From Clostridia bacterium (GTDB lineage: Bacteria > Bacillota > Clostridia > Oscillospirales > CAG-272): 41,578 nt of DNA. Positions within the stretch are counted from its first letter, which is position 1. Every line of letters starts with the position of its first letter. Of this stretch, positions 1 through 7,809 are shown in pieces. The position numbers and the translations under genes were made by a program. The stretch spans positions 1 through 41,578 of the forward strand of contig JAFQOX010000010.1 of NCBI GenBank assembly GCA_017412045.1. The letters are read 5' to 3'. Below the pieces are notes generated by a model, which was not told the DNA's origin, made no database searches, and saw nothing but the letters and a program-made list of their open reading frames with translations.

Positions 1-50
1 TAAAATTGTACGCAAACAGAACTTTTTCAAAAGCCTTATTTGCACGCGGG

Positions 51-96
51 CTCCTTCCGCCTCGTAAACTCGGCACCTTCCTCCCGGAGGAAGGCT
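51..96. repeat. GC-rich double-hairpin dispersed repeat, left copy
   Basis: The segment contains the near-perfect stem CCTTCCTCC / GGAGGAAGG (76-84 / 86-94) followed by CTTTTT, so on the plus strand it would also act as a rho-independent terminator for a gene left of the window. Read on the minus strand, its architecture (a C/T-rich hairpin, then TG, a short arm, then a GGAAGGAG end) matches the element at 41486-41536, though the sequences have diverged. Such elements are common between genes in gut Clostridia; that family assignment is from memory. Confidence 0.5.
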
Positions 97-160
97 TTTT
101 AGCATCTCATCTTTTGGCGAAATTGACGAAACTGAATTTTTTAACTGACTTTTTCTACAG

Positions 161-194
161 TCAGAAGAACGCAGCTTTCACTGCGTTCTTCTGA
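161..194. terminator. Stem-loop downstream of the M23 peptidase gene
   Basis: A perfect 14-bp stem (161-174 pairs with 181-194) has a 6-nt loop and starts 8 nt beyond the peptidase stop codon. It has no good U-tract on either strand, so it may be an RNA 3'-end stabiliser rather than a classical terminator. Confidence 0.5.
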
Positions 195-201
195 AAAATA
201 C

Positions 202-894
202 TTATTGATCCTCGTAATCGGTCGCCGCGTTGATCGGGCTGACGGTGAAATGTGCGAGCGGATTTTCGCAATTGCCGTCCTTGTAAAGCTCGAAATGCAG
301 GTGCGGCTCCTCGGAGATCTCGATCAGAGCGGTGTCGCCGACAGCACCGATTTTGTCGCCTGCCTTGACCGTTGCACCCGCCTTGATGCCGTTGGGAACG
401 GCGGTCTGCATATTCTGGTAGACGGATTGATAGCCGTCGGCGTGTGTGATGACCACGGTTTGTCCCATCATGGGATGAAATTCCACCGATTCCACCGTTC
501 CGTCCGCGACCGCGTACACGGGAGTGCCTGCGGATGCGGCGACGTCAATACCCAGATGCAAACGGTAATCCTCCATGGTCGTGGAGAATACGGGCACGTC
601 GGCGGACCATTCCTTGATGACGTTGCCCGCCGTCATGGGAGCGACGAAGGACACCTTTTCCACGACGACGGAGGTGTTCGGCTTCGGATCGGTCTGCGAG
701 GTGGAGGAGGTGGTTTTGCTCGTTGACTGTGAGGTTTTTGACGTGGATTGCGAGGTTTGGGCGGGCGGCTTTTGCTTTTTCGCGGTGCCGACGGCGATCG
801 CCGTTACACATACGGCGACGACGACGATCAGGGAGAGCGTGATGGCGAGCGTGCGGTTCATTTGCAATTTCTTCAGGTTTTCATTTTGATTCAT
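202..894 (-). CDS. Membrane-anchored M23 (LytM-type) peptidase, SpoIIQ-like
   Basis: This 230-residue protein has a short cytoplasmic N-terminus and one membrane helix (about residues 14-36). A Ser/Thr/Gln-rich linker follows (about 44-75), then an extracellular LytM/M23 domain. The zinc ligands expected for an active endopeptidase are present: H113 and D117 in HLGID, and the HLH motif at H198/H200. It would therefore cleave peptidoglycan cross-bridges outside the membrane. Length and layout (one helix, linker, a single LytM domain) resemble SpoIIQ, whose clostridial versions keep these histidines, but no neighbouring sporulation gene supports that role. It is the last gene of a minus-strand run and sits 105 bp after the regulator gene. 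The start has the upstream ribosome site AGAAAGGA. Peptidase assignment is sure; a sporulation role is a guess. Confidence 0.85.
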   Translation of the reverse strand: MNQNENLKKLQMNRTLAITLSLIVVVAVCVTAIAVGTAKKQKPPAQTSQSTSKTSQSTSKTTSSTSQTDPKPNTSVVVEKVSFVAPMTAGNVIKEWSADVPVFSTTMEDYRLHLGIDVAASAGTPVYAVADGTVESVEFHPMMGQTVVITHADGYQSVYQNMQTAVPNGIKAGATVKAGDKIGAVGDTALIEISEEPHLHFELYKDGNCENPLAHFTVSPINAATDYEDQ

Positions 895-999
895 AAAAAC
901 AATCCTTTCTGCCTTTGGCGGTACGAACTGTTCTTATTGTTGCCGAAAAAACGGAAGGTATTCAATTTTTTTCAAAAAAACCGAAAAGAATGCATCGCG

Positions 1000-1644
1000 C
1001 TATTTCCGGATCGTGTATCCGCATCCGCGGACCGTGGAGATCATGCGGACGCCGAATCGGTGGTCGATCTTGGCGCGCAGATAATTGACGTATACGTCCA
1101 CCACGTTCGTGCCCGCGCCCGCATCGGAGAAGATCGCGCGGTGCGCCTCCTCTCTGGAGATCGGCGTGCCTCTGTTTTCGAAAAGGAGCGAGAGCAGGGC
1201 AAATTCCTTTTGCGTCAGCGAAATTTTCTCTCCCTTATAATAAGCGACGTGCGCGTTGACGTCCAGCGCGAGGGATTCGGAGGGACTTTTTCTTTTCGGC
1301 ACGCGGAGTCGGATCGCGCCGTTTTCATCCTCGGGAACGAGAAGGTTGGCGAAAAAATCCTCGATGGCAAAGGGGCGTACCACGCTGTAATATTTGGTCA
1401 GCTCCTGCGTGGGGATTCTGTCGAAGGTCTCTGCATATCCGAAAAGGATGATGTCATAGGGAAATTGCGGAAGCGTTCCCTCCGCGAGAAAATCGGCGTC
1501 GACCAGGGCGAGCCGGGAAAGCGGGATCGCCTCCTCCAGCTCCGCCGTCGTTTGCGCGCGCAGAACGGAAAAGCCCTTGTCCGAAAATTCAAGCGTCAGC
1601 ATACGGCAAAATATACTGTCCTTCGTTGCGATGAGAACGGTCAT
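1000..1644 (-). CDS. Atypical OmpR-family response regulator
   Basis: This 214-residue protein has a CheY-like N-terminal domain (about 1-105) and a C-terminal winged-helix DNA-binding domain (about 118-213) ending in the typical STVRGCGYTIRK wing. The receiver is degenerate. The acidic pair near the N-terminus is reduced to one Asp (ATKDS), the phospho-acceptor region reads LVDADF (D49/D51), and the nearly invariant Lys before Pro-Phe is Arg (VVRPF, R90). No histidine kinase is encoded nearby. It probably binds DNA without conventional phosphorylation. It lies 33 bp downstream of the topoisomerase A-subunit gene and 105 bp upstream of the M23 peptidase gene, so it may be co-transcribed with the topoisomerase genes. 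The family call is firm; phosphorylation independence is inferred. Confidence 0.85.
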   Translation of the reverse strand: MTVLIATKDSIFCRMLTLEFSDKGFSVLRAQTTAELEEAIPLSRLALVDADFLAEGTLPQFPYDIILFGYAETFDRIPTQELTKYYSVVRPFAIEDFFANLLVPEDENGAIRLRVPKRKSPSESLALDVNAHVAYYKGEKISLTQKEFALLSLLFENRGTPISREEAHRAIFSDAGAGTNVVDVYVNYLRAKIDHRFGVRMISTVRGCGYTIRK

Positions 1645-1677
1645 GGCGTGTTCTTTTCCTTTCTCCGTTTCGGCGCG

Positions 1678-3879
1678 TTATTTTTTCGTAACGGTAATGC
1701 CGAAATTGGGCAATTTGATGCGTTTGCATTTTTCGTAATCCTCGTAATGGACCTCGGGCGTGCGCGTGGCATCGACGATCCGCTGATTTTCCTTCAGGGA
1801 GAAGAGTGCGGCGCCCGCGGCGGTTCTCGTCGCCTTTTCGGGGATTTGCGAGGAGTGGATATAGATCGCCCTTCCCTCGTTGTTGACGAGCAGAAGATGG
1901 AAGGGCTCCGTTTCGTAAAACGCGGCGACCAGGGGAGAAGCGGCGGAATAAGCGCCCACGAGCTTCTTGCGCGAGGATTTGGTTTCGTAAGAGGAGATCG
2001 GCACGCGGATGCCGCGTCCGTTCTCGAAAATATAGACGAAATAGTGGTTTTGCTCGTACGCCGTGATGGGCTTGACCGCCATGACGCGTTCTCCGTCCGC
2101 GAAACCGAATTTGCTCGGGATATAATCCCCGAGAACCGAGGATTTTTTGGTTTCAAATTCGGATGCCTTGGCTTTGTATATCTTTTGTTGATTGGTGACG
2201 AAGAGCAGCTCGGAGACGTTTTCGGCATCCTCGATCTGGAGCACCTCGTCGCCCGGCTTCAGCGCCTGCTCGTCGCTCATGCGGAAGGAGGGAAGCGTGA
2301 TCTTTTTGAAATATCCCTCTTTGGTCAGCACGAGCTTGACGCCGTAATTTTCAATGAAGGATTCCTCGGTATATTGTTCGGCAAAGTCCTCGTAGATCAG
2401 CTTGGTCTTTCGAGGCTGACCGTAAGCGGCTTTGATCCGCTCAAGCTGCTTGACGATGCGGTTTTTCAGTTTCTTTTCGGATTCGATCAGCGCGCGGAGC
2501 TCGTCGATCTCCTTTTTGAGCGAATGGATCTCCTTCGTGCGTTGCGTGATGTACTCCTGATTCAAGTGGCGGAGCTTGATTTCCGCGATGAATTCCGCCT
2601 GGATCTCGTCGATCAGAAAGCCCTGCATGAGATTGCGGATGACGTCCTTTTCCTTCTGCGTCTCGCGGATGATGCGGATCGCCAGATCCACGTCGCCGAG
2701 GATCTTTTCGAGTCCCCGGAGTAAATGGAGCTTTTCCTCCTTTTTGCCGAGGTCGAAGGCGTATTCGCGGCGCAGACAGTCCATACGGAAGCGGATCCAT
2801 TCGTCGATGATGCCGCGCAGACCCAATTGGCGGGGGCTTCCGTCGATCAGAATGTTGAAGTTGCAGGAGAAGGAATCCTGTAGGGGCGTTTTTTTGAAAA
2901 GCTTCGCCATGAGCTTATCGGGGTCGGCGCCGCGGCGCAGATCCAGCGTGAGCTTGAAGCCGTTGAGGTCGATTTCGTCGCGCACGTCGGTGACTTCGCG
3001 GAGCGCGCCCGCCTTGATCATGTCGGTGAGCTTCTTCATGATGACCTCGATGGAGGTGGAGTAGGGGATCTCCGTGACGTCGATACAGCCCGCCTCCTTG
3101 TCGTAAACGTAGCGGGAGCGCAGGACGACGTTGCCTCTGCCCGTTTCATAGATGGCGCGCAGGGCGTTTCGGTCGTAGATCAGATTGGCGCCGCCCGAAA
3201 AATCGGGCGCCTTGATGATATCCAGAAGCTCCTCCGTCGTGGTCTCCTCGTTTTTCAGAACGGCGATCGTGCCGTCGCAGACCTCCGCGAGGTTGAAGGA
3301 GCAGATCTGGCTTGCCATACCGACGGCGATGCCCATATTGGGCGAGACCAGAATATTGGGAAACGCGGTGGGGAGCAGGACGGGCTCCTTCATCGTGTTG
3401 TCGTAGTTGTCCGTGAAATCCACGGCGTTCTTATCGATGCCGCCGAAGATCTCTGCGCTGATGGCATCCAGCTTGACCTCCGTATAACGGGAAGCGGCGA
3501 ACGCCATATCGCGGCTGTATACCTTGCCGAAGCTTCCCTTGGAGTCGATGAGCGGGTGCAGGAGCGCTTCGTTGCCGCGCGTGAGTCGGACCATCGTTTC
3601 GTAGATCGCCATGTCGCCGTGCGGATTGAGCTTCATGGTCTGTCCGACGACGTTGGCGCTTTTCGTACGGTGTCCCGTCAGAAGCCCCATCTTGTACATG
3701 GTGTAGAGGAGCTTTCTGTGCGAGGGCTTGAAGCCGTCGATTTCGGGGATCGCGCGGGAGACGATGACGCTCATGACATAGGGCATATAGTTTTTTTCTA
3801 TGGTTTCCGTGATGGGCTGCTGAGTGACCTCGGCAGGCGTGACGGGAGTTTGCGGTGCTTGCGTTTTTTTTCTTGCCAT
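1678..3879 (-). CDS. parC: Type IIA DNA topoisomerase, subunit A (ParC/GyrA-like, divergent)
   Basis: This 733-residue DNA cleavage-religation subunit works with the ATPase subunit encoded just upstream. The breakage-reunion domain starts near residue 30 (YMPYVMSVIVSRAIPEIDG). The catalytic Tyr is Y132 in AASRYTEVKL, preceded by the expected Arg. A long coiled-coil stretch spans about 400-490. The C-terminal part (about 500-730) carries degenerate propeller-blade segments. No GyrA box (QRRGGKG) is visible, and the protein is shorter than typical GyrA, which favours a topoisomerase IV-type decatenase over gyrase. The N-terminal 25 residues are Thr/Pro/Gln-rich. The gap to the upstream subunit is 21 bp. 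The family is certain; the gyrase versus topo IV choice is an inference. Confidence 0.88.
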   Translation of the reverse strand: MARKKTQAPQTPVTPAEVTQQPITETIEKNYMPYVMSVIVSRAIPEIDGFKPSHRKLLYTMYKMGLLTGHRTKSANVVGQTMKLNPHGDMAIYETMVRLTRGNEALLHPLIDSKGSFGKVYSRDMAFAASRYTEVKLDAISAEIFGGIDKNAVDFTDNYDNTMKEPVLLPTAFPNILVSPNMGIAVGMASQICSFNLAEVCDGTIAVLKNEETTTEELLDIIKAPDFSGGANLIYDRNALRAIYETGRGNVVLRSRYVYDKEAGCIDVTEIPYSTSIEVIMKKLTDMIKAGALREVTDVRDEIDLNGFKLTLDLRRGADPDKLMAKLFKKTPLQDSFSCNFNILIDGSPRQLGLRGIIDEWIRFRMDCLRREYAFDLGKKEEKLHLLRGLEKILGDVDLAIRIIRETQKEKDVIRNLMQGFLIDEIQAEFIAEIKLRHLNQEYITQRTKEIHSLKKEIDELRALIESEKKLKNRIVKQLERIKAAYGQPRKTKLIYEDFAEQYTEESFIENYGVKLVLTKEGYFKKITLPSFRMSDEQALKPGDEVLQIEDAENVSELLFVTNQQKIYKAKASEFETKKSSVLGDYIPSKFGFADGERVMAVKPITAYEQNHYFVYIFENGRGIRVPISSYETKSSRKKLVGAYSAASPLVAAFYETEPFHLLLVNNEGRAIYIHSSQIPEKATRTAAGAALFSLKENQRIVDATRTPEVHYEDYEKCKRIKLPNFGITVTKK

Positions 3880-3900
3880 GTGATGTTCCTTTCGTCATTC

Positions 3901-5895
3901 TCAGATGTCGGCGTTTGCGAGATATTGGCTGCCGTAGTTGGCGATGAAGCGCTTTCTTTCGGACAGGTCGTCGCCGAGGAGCGTTTCGAAAATATAGTCG
4001 GTTTGCGCCTTGTCCGCCTCCATGATCCGGATCAGACGGCGCGTCTGCGGATTCATGGTCGTCTGCCACATCATGTCGGGCTCGTTTTCACCGAGACCCT
4101 TGGAGCGCTGGAGGGTATACTTCGCGCCCTTGAAGCCTGCGACGATCTTTTGCTTTTCGGCTTCGTCGTAGGCGAAATAGATCTGATCCTTGCAGGTGAT
4201 TTCGTAGAGAGGGGATTCGGCGATAAAGACCTTTCCCTCTCGGATCAGTGTGGGAAGCAAACGGTAGAAGAGCGTCAGGATCAGCGTGCGGATCTGGAAG
4301 CCGTCCTCGTCGGCATCGGTGCAGATGATGATCTTATTCCATTTGAGCTGTGCCAGATCGAAAATGCTCTGGTCCTTGTGCTTACCGCTGACCTCCACGC
4401 CGCATCCGATGACCTTGAGCAGGTCGAGGATGATCTCGCTCTTGAAAATGCGGTCGTAGTCAGCCTTCAGACAGTTGAGCGTTTTTCCGCGCACGGGGAT
4501 GATCGCCTGAAAATCGGAGTTCCGTCCCAATTTGACGGAGGTCATCGCGGAGTCGCCCTCTACGATGTAGAGCTCGCGGACGTTGGGGTCCTTGGAGCGG
4601 CAGGAAACGAATTTCTCCACGCGGGAGGCAACGTCGTTCTGGGAGGTGAGCTTTTTTTTGAGATTGAGACGGGTCGCCTCAGCGTTCTCGCGGCTTCGCT
4701 TGTTGACGAGGACCTGCGCGGTGATCTTTTCCGCCTCGGCGGGATTTTCGATAAAATAATATTCGATCTGATTTTTCAGAAAGCTTGTCAGATGCTCGGC
4801 GATGAATTCATTGGAAATCGCCTTTTTCGTCTGGTTTTCGTAGGAGGTCTGCGAGGAAAAGCTGTTGATGATCAGCACGAGGCTGTCCTCGACGTCGCCG
4901 AAGGTGATCTTGCTTTCCGATTTGTTATATTTTCCGTTGCTTCGGAGATATTTGTCGATGGCGTAGACGAAGGCGTTTTTCGCCGCCTTGTCGGGCGAGC
5001 CGCCGTGCTCGAGATAGCTGGAGTTGTGATAATATTCGATCAGATTGACCGTGTTGGAAAAGCAGAAAGCGATCTCCGCCTTGAAATCGTATTCGGGCTT
5101 GTCGGCTCTGTCTCTGCCGCGCGCTTCCGTTTTGCGGAAAACGGGGGGGACGAGCGCGGTATCGCCGACGGTCTTTTCGATATGGTCGCGAATGCCGTTT
5201 TCGCAATAATATTCCAGCTCCTCAAAGGTACCGTCCTCCTTTTCGAAGCGGAGCGTGAAACGCAGCCCCGCGTTGACGATGGACTGTCTTTCCAGCATGG
5301 TTTCGAAATATTCGCGCGGAATGTCCGTCGAGGTAAAGACCTCGAGGTCGGGCTTCCAGGTGACGATCGTGCCCGTGCGCTGCCATCTTCTGTTCGTGAT
5401 CGGCGTGACGGTCAGCTCTCCCTCGGGGTAGCCCTTGCGGAAATTCATCTCGAATTTTTCGGTTTTCCGGAAGGATTGCACCTTCATGAATTCGGAGCTG
5501 CATTGGGTCGCGGCGGCGCCGAGGCCGTTGAGACCGAGCGAGTATTTGTAGTTTCCGCCTTCGCCCGCGTTGTTGGCATATTTACCGCCCGCGTAAAGCT
5601 CGCAGTAGACCAGCTCCCAATTGTATTTTCCCTCTTTTTCGTTGAAGCCGAGCGGGACGCCTCTGCCGAAGTCCTCGACGGAGATGGTGCCGTCGCGGAA
5701 TACGGTCAAGTTGATCTTGTCTCCGTAGCCCTCTCTGGCTTCGTCAACGGAGTTGGAAAGTATCTCAAATACGGAATGTTCACAGCCCTCCAGGCCGTCA
5801 GAGCCGAAAATAACCGCGGGACGCTTACGCACGCGGTCGGGACCTTTCAGCAACGTAATGCTGCTGTCGTCGTAATTCATATTCTTTTTTGGCAT
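3901..5895 (-). CDS. parE: Type IIA DNA topoisomerase, subunit B (ParE/GyrB-like, divergent)
   Basis: This ATPase subunit pairs with the cleavage subunit downstream. The GHKL ATP site is visible in order: FEILSNSVDEA (E44, N48), VEDFGRGVP, and a lid loop YSLGLNGLGAAATQ. The lid differs from the usual GLHGVGASVVNA. The TOPRIM domain has EGDSA (E446) and DADEDG (about 526), the magnesium ligands for cleavage. The C-terminus keeps the QRSKGLGE segment. At 664 residues it has normal ParE/GyrB length. I chose the ATG at 5895 because an ATG at 5907 lies directly against the AAAGGA ribosome site; the chosen spacing of about 12 nt is somewhat long, so the start is not certain. It is the first gene of a minus-strand run and is divergent from queG. 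Confidence 0.87.
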   Translation of the reverse strand: MPKKNMNYDDSSITLLKGPDRVRKRPAVIFGSDGLEGCEHSVFEILSNSVDEAREGYGDKINLTVFRDGTISVEDFGRGVPLGFNEKEGKYNWELVYCELYAGGKYANNAGEGGNYKYSLGLNGLGAAATQCSSEFMKVQSFRKTEKFEMNFRKGYPEGELTVTPITNRRWQRTGTIVTWKPDLEVFTSTDIPREYFETMLERQSIVNAGLRFTLRFEKEDGTFEELEYYCENGIRDHIEKTVGDTALVPPVFRKTEARGRDRADKPEYDFKAEIAFCFSNTVNLIEYYHNSSYLEHGGSPDKAAKNAFVYAIDKYLRSNGKYNKSESKITFGDVEDSLVLIINSFSSQTSYENQTKKAISNEFIAEHLTSFLKNQIEYYFIENPAEAEKITAQVLVNKRSRENAEATRLNLKKKLTSQNDVASRVEKFVSCRSKDPNVRELYIVEGDSAMTSVKLGRNSDFQAIIPVRGKTLNCLKADYDRIFKSEIILDLLKVIGCGVEVSGKHKDQSIFDLAQLKWNKIIICTDADEDGFQIRTLILTLFYRLLPTLIREGKVFIAESPLYEITCKDQIYFAYDEAEKQKIVAGFKGAKYTLQRSKGLGENEPDMMWQTTMNPQTRRLIRIMEADKAQTDYIFETLLGDDLSERKRFIANYGSQYLANADI

Positions 5896-5949
5896 AATAA
5901 CGTTCATTCCTTTCGCTTTGGGGTATAAAACAAATGTTTATCTATAATA

Positions 5950-5988
5950 TTTTCCGCAAAACGTGTCGGAAACGCATTTTGCGGAAAA
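5950..5988. promoter_or_regulatory. Perfect 12-bp inverted repeat in the topoisomerase/queG divergent region
   Basis: TTTTCCGCAAAA (5950-5961) and its exact complement (5977-5988) are separated by 15 bp. The dyad lies 55 bp upstream of the parE-like start and just ahead of the plus-strand promoter toward queG. It has no U-tract and is well placed to be an operator acting on either direction. The binding protein is unknown. Confidence 0.5.
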
Positions 5989-6001
5989 TTTTCGCACAAG
6001 G

Positions 6002-6029
6002 TTGATTTATTGAAATTTTCTGATATAAT
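6002..6029 (+). promoter_or_regulatory. Candidate sigma-A promoter for the queG-addB operon
   Basis: TTGATT (6002-6007) is followed by a 16-bp spacer and TATAAT (6024-6029). It would give a leader of about 160 nt before the TTG start of queG. The -10 is perfect and the -35 partial. The other part of this intergenic region (6030-6196) holds no gene I can support. Confidence 0.5.
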
Positions 6030-6196
6030 CAATATAGGCGCGTGTTTTCCGCTTCTGCGTGAAACGGACGCATTGTTATTATAGCACATATTCACCGCGG
6101 AATCAAGGAATTTTTTTGGAAATAATATTGAATTTTCGATTTATTTTTCGCGCTTTCACTATTTTTCATATAGATGCGCCAAGGGAGGACCGATGC

Positions 6197-7018
6197 TTGA
6201 AAACGGTTTTTGCAAATGAAAATATAGAATTTTACGGCGTTCTGCCTTTTTCGGAATGCCGTTGCCGCCGCGCGGATCTGATCGAGCGCAAGGGCGCGCG
6301 CGCGGAGGAGATCCGCAGCGCGGTGCTTTTTCTGATCCCTTATTACGTCGGGGACGAAAAGGGAAATATCTCGCTGTACGCGCGTGCGGGGGATTACCAT
6401 TTTTATGCCGATCGGCTTTTCGGTCGGATCCTGCCGCTTCTGCGCGAGCGGTTCGGCGGAGAATTTTACGGCTTCGCGGACAAGTCGCCGATCGAGGAGA
6501 CCGTCGCGGCGGCGAAGGCGGGGCTGGGCGTGATCGGCGACAATTATATGCTGATCAACGAAAAATACGGCTCCTTCGTCTTTATCGGCGAAATCCTCTC
6601 GACGGTCGAGCCCGAAGCGCTCGGCTTTTCCGGTGAGATTTTGCCCGCGCGGGCGTGTCTGCATTGCGGCGCCTGCAAACGCGCGTGTCCCGCGCAGAGC
6701 CACGGCGGAGAATGCCTGTCCGCGCTGACGCAGACGAAGGGCGCGCTGACGCAGGAGCAGGAGGCTTATATACGGGAGTACGGCTCTGCGTGGGGCTGTG
6801 ATCTCTGTCAGACCGCCTGTCCGCTGACGCAAAGGGCGATCGCGAGCGGGGCGCGTACGCCGATCGGATTTTTTGCGGAGAATCGGATCCCGCATCTGAC
6901 CGGGGAGATGCTGGATTCCATGAGCAAGGAGGAATTCCGCTTCCGCGCGTTTTCCTGGCGCGGAAAGCAGCCCCTGCGCCGTAACCTCGCCTTGCTTTCT
7001 CAAGAAAACGAAATATGA
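6197..7018 (+). CDS. queG: Epoxyqueuosine reductase QueG-like protein
   Basis: QueG reduces epoxyqueuosine to queuosine in the wobble base of GUN-anticodon tRNAs, using cobalamin and two [4Fe-4S] clusters. The cluster ligands are visible: C154-x2-C157-x2-C160-x3-C164P, then C173 and C201-x2-C204-x3-C208P. A DKSPIEE segment (about 96-102) matches the conserved region holding the catalytic Asp, and GLGVIGDNYMLI fits the cobalamin-binding part. The TTG start at 6197 follows GGGAGGA by 7 nt; an upstream in-frame extension to 6059 lacks family-like sequence, and an ATG at 6193 is out of frame. At 273 residues it is shorter than E. coli QueG because the C-terminal HEAT-repeat part is missing, as in many Clostridia. 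It is the first gene of a five-gene operon. Confidence 0.85.
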   Translation: MKTVFANENIEFYGVLPFSECRCRRADLIERKGARAEEIRSAVLFLIPYYVGDEKGNISLYARAGDYHFYADRLFGRILPLLRERFGGEFYGFADKSPIEETVAAAKAGLGVIGDNYMLINEKYGSFVFIGEILSTVEPEALGFSGEILPARACLHCGACKRACPAQSHGGECLSALTQTKGALTQEQEAYIREYGSAWGCDLCQTACPLTQRAIASGARTPIGFFAENRIPHLTGEMLDSMSKEEFRFRAFSWRGKQPLRRNLALLSQENEI

Positions 7019-7032
7019 TAGGAGGACGTGCT

Positions 7033-7776
7033 TTGTCAAAAAAAACAACGCGAACATCATCGAAAACGTCAAAAAAACAAAAAGAAAAAATGATCCGCGA
7101 TCTGCAACGGGAAAACCGCAGATTGCGCAGAGAAAACGAATATTTAAAGCATCTTTCCATGCAGTACGACGAGGTGCCGAAGGAGGATTCGTCGCCCGAG
7201 CAGCAAATGCTTGCGGTCGCCGTCAAGCGCACGCATACGCTGAACGCCAAAAACTACTTTTCCTATCTCGTACAACGCTTCCGTCACAGCAGACCCTTTC
7301 TGATTTTCGATAAAACGCGCTTTGCGATGAAGGGATTCAAGTTTGCGAAAAAAATGTGGGTATTTTTCGTCGGATTTTTTGCCTTTCTCGGCATCAGCGC
7401 CCAGGTCCTTCTGATCGTCGGCGCGCTGACCGTATTCGTACCCGCCGCGCTGATCGCGTCCGCTGTGATCGGCGTATACAGCTATTTCTCGCACAGAAAG
7501 CGCAATCGGATCTTGCAGCCTCTGTATTCCGAGGATTACGACGGAAAGATCTATCTGGTTTTCCTGCCGAAGGATCATACCGGCGGCTATTTCGTCCGTA
7601 CGGCTTCGGCGCTGGCGGAAAAGGGACACGTTTTTCTGGTGACTCCGTCCTTCCGCGACTGCGGAAGGAAGAGCCTTTTGCGGGTCGGAGACCGCATCTT
7701 CAAAATTCATATCAGCGCGTATTTTTCCTTTGCCAAGCGGCTCCCGCCGGAAAAAACGGTAAAGGTTTACTTGTAA
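7033..7776 (+). CDS. Uncharacterised membrane protein with basic coiled-coil N-terminus
   Basis: No named family is recognised. The 247-residue product starts with a very basic Ser/Thr/Lys stretch, then a heptad-like charged segment (about 20-48) likely to form a coiled coil. A hydrophobic block (about 110-155) would form two membrane helices. The C-terminal soluble part of about 90 residues has alternating beta-like segments. The TTG start at 7033 lies 7 nt after AGGAGGA; the ATG at 7015 overlaps the queG stop and lies upstream of that ribosome site, so it is unlikely to be used. It sits between queG and addB with gaps of 14 and 33 bp, so it is co-transcribed with them, but this gives no clear functional clue. 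Confidence 0.7.
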   Translation: MSKKTTRTSSKTSKKQKEKMIRDLQRENRRLRRENEYLKHLSMQYDEVPKEDSSPEQQMLAVAVKRTHTLNAKNYFSYLVQRFRHSRPFLIFDKTRFAMKGFKFAKKMWVFFVGFFAFLGISAQVLLIVGALTVFVPAALIASAVIGVYSYFSHRKRNRILQPLYSEDYDGKIYLVFLPKDHTGGYFVRTASALAEKGHVFLVTPSFRDCGRKSLLRVGDRIFKIHISAYFSFAKRLPPEKTVKVYL

Positions 7777-7809
7777 TTTATAAGAACTAAAAGCAAAGGA
7801 GGAAGCATC

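Noticed and set aside
6-194. A 62-codon open frame at the left edge
   Set aside because: It runs through the dispersed repeat and a stem-loop, with no ribosome site and no recognisable protein features.
748-5928. Long plus-strand open frames over the topoisomerase genes
   Set aside because: They are mirror frames of GC-rich coding sequence; their translations show no domain motif while the minus frames hold all catalytic residues.
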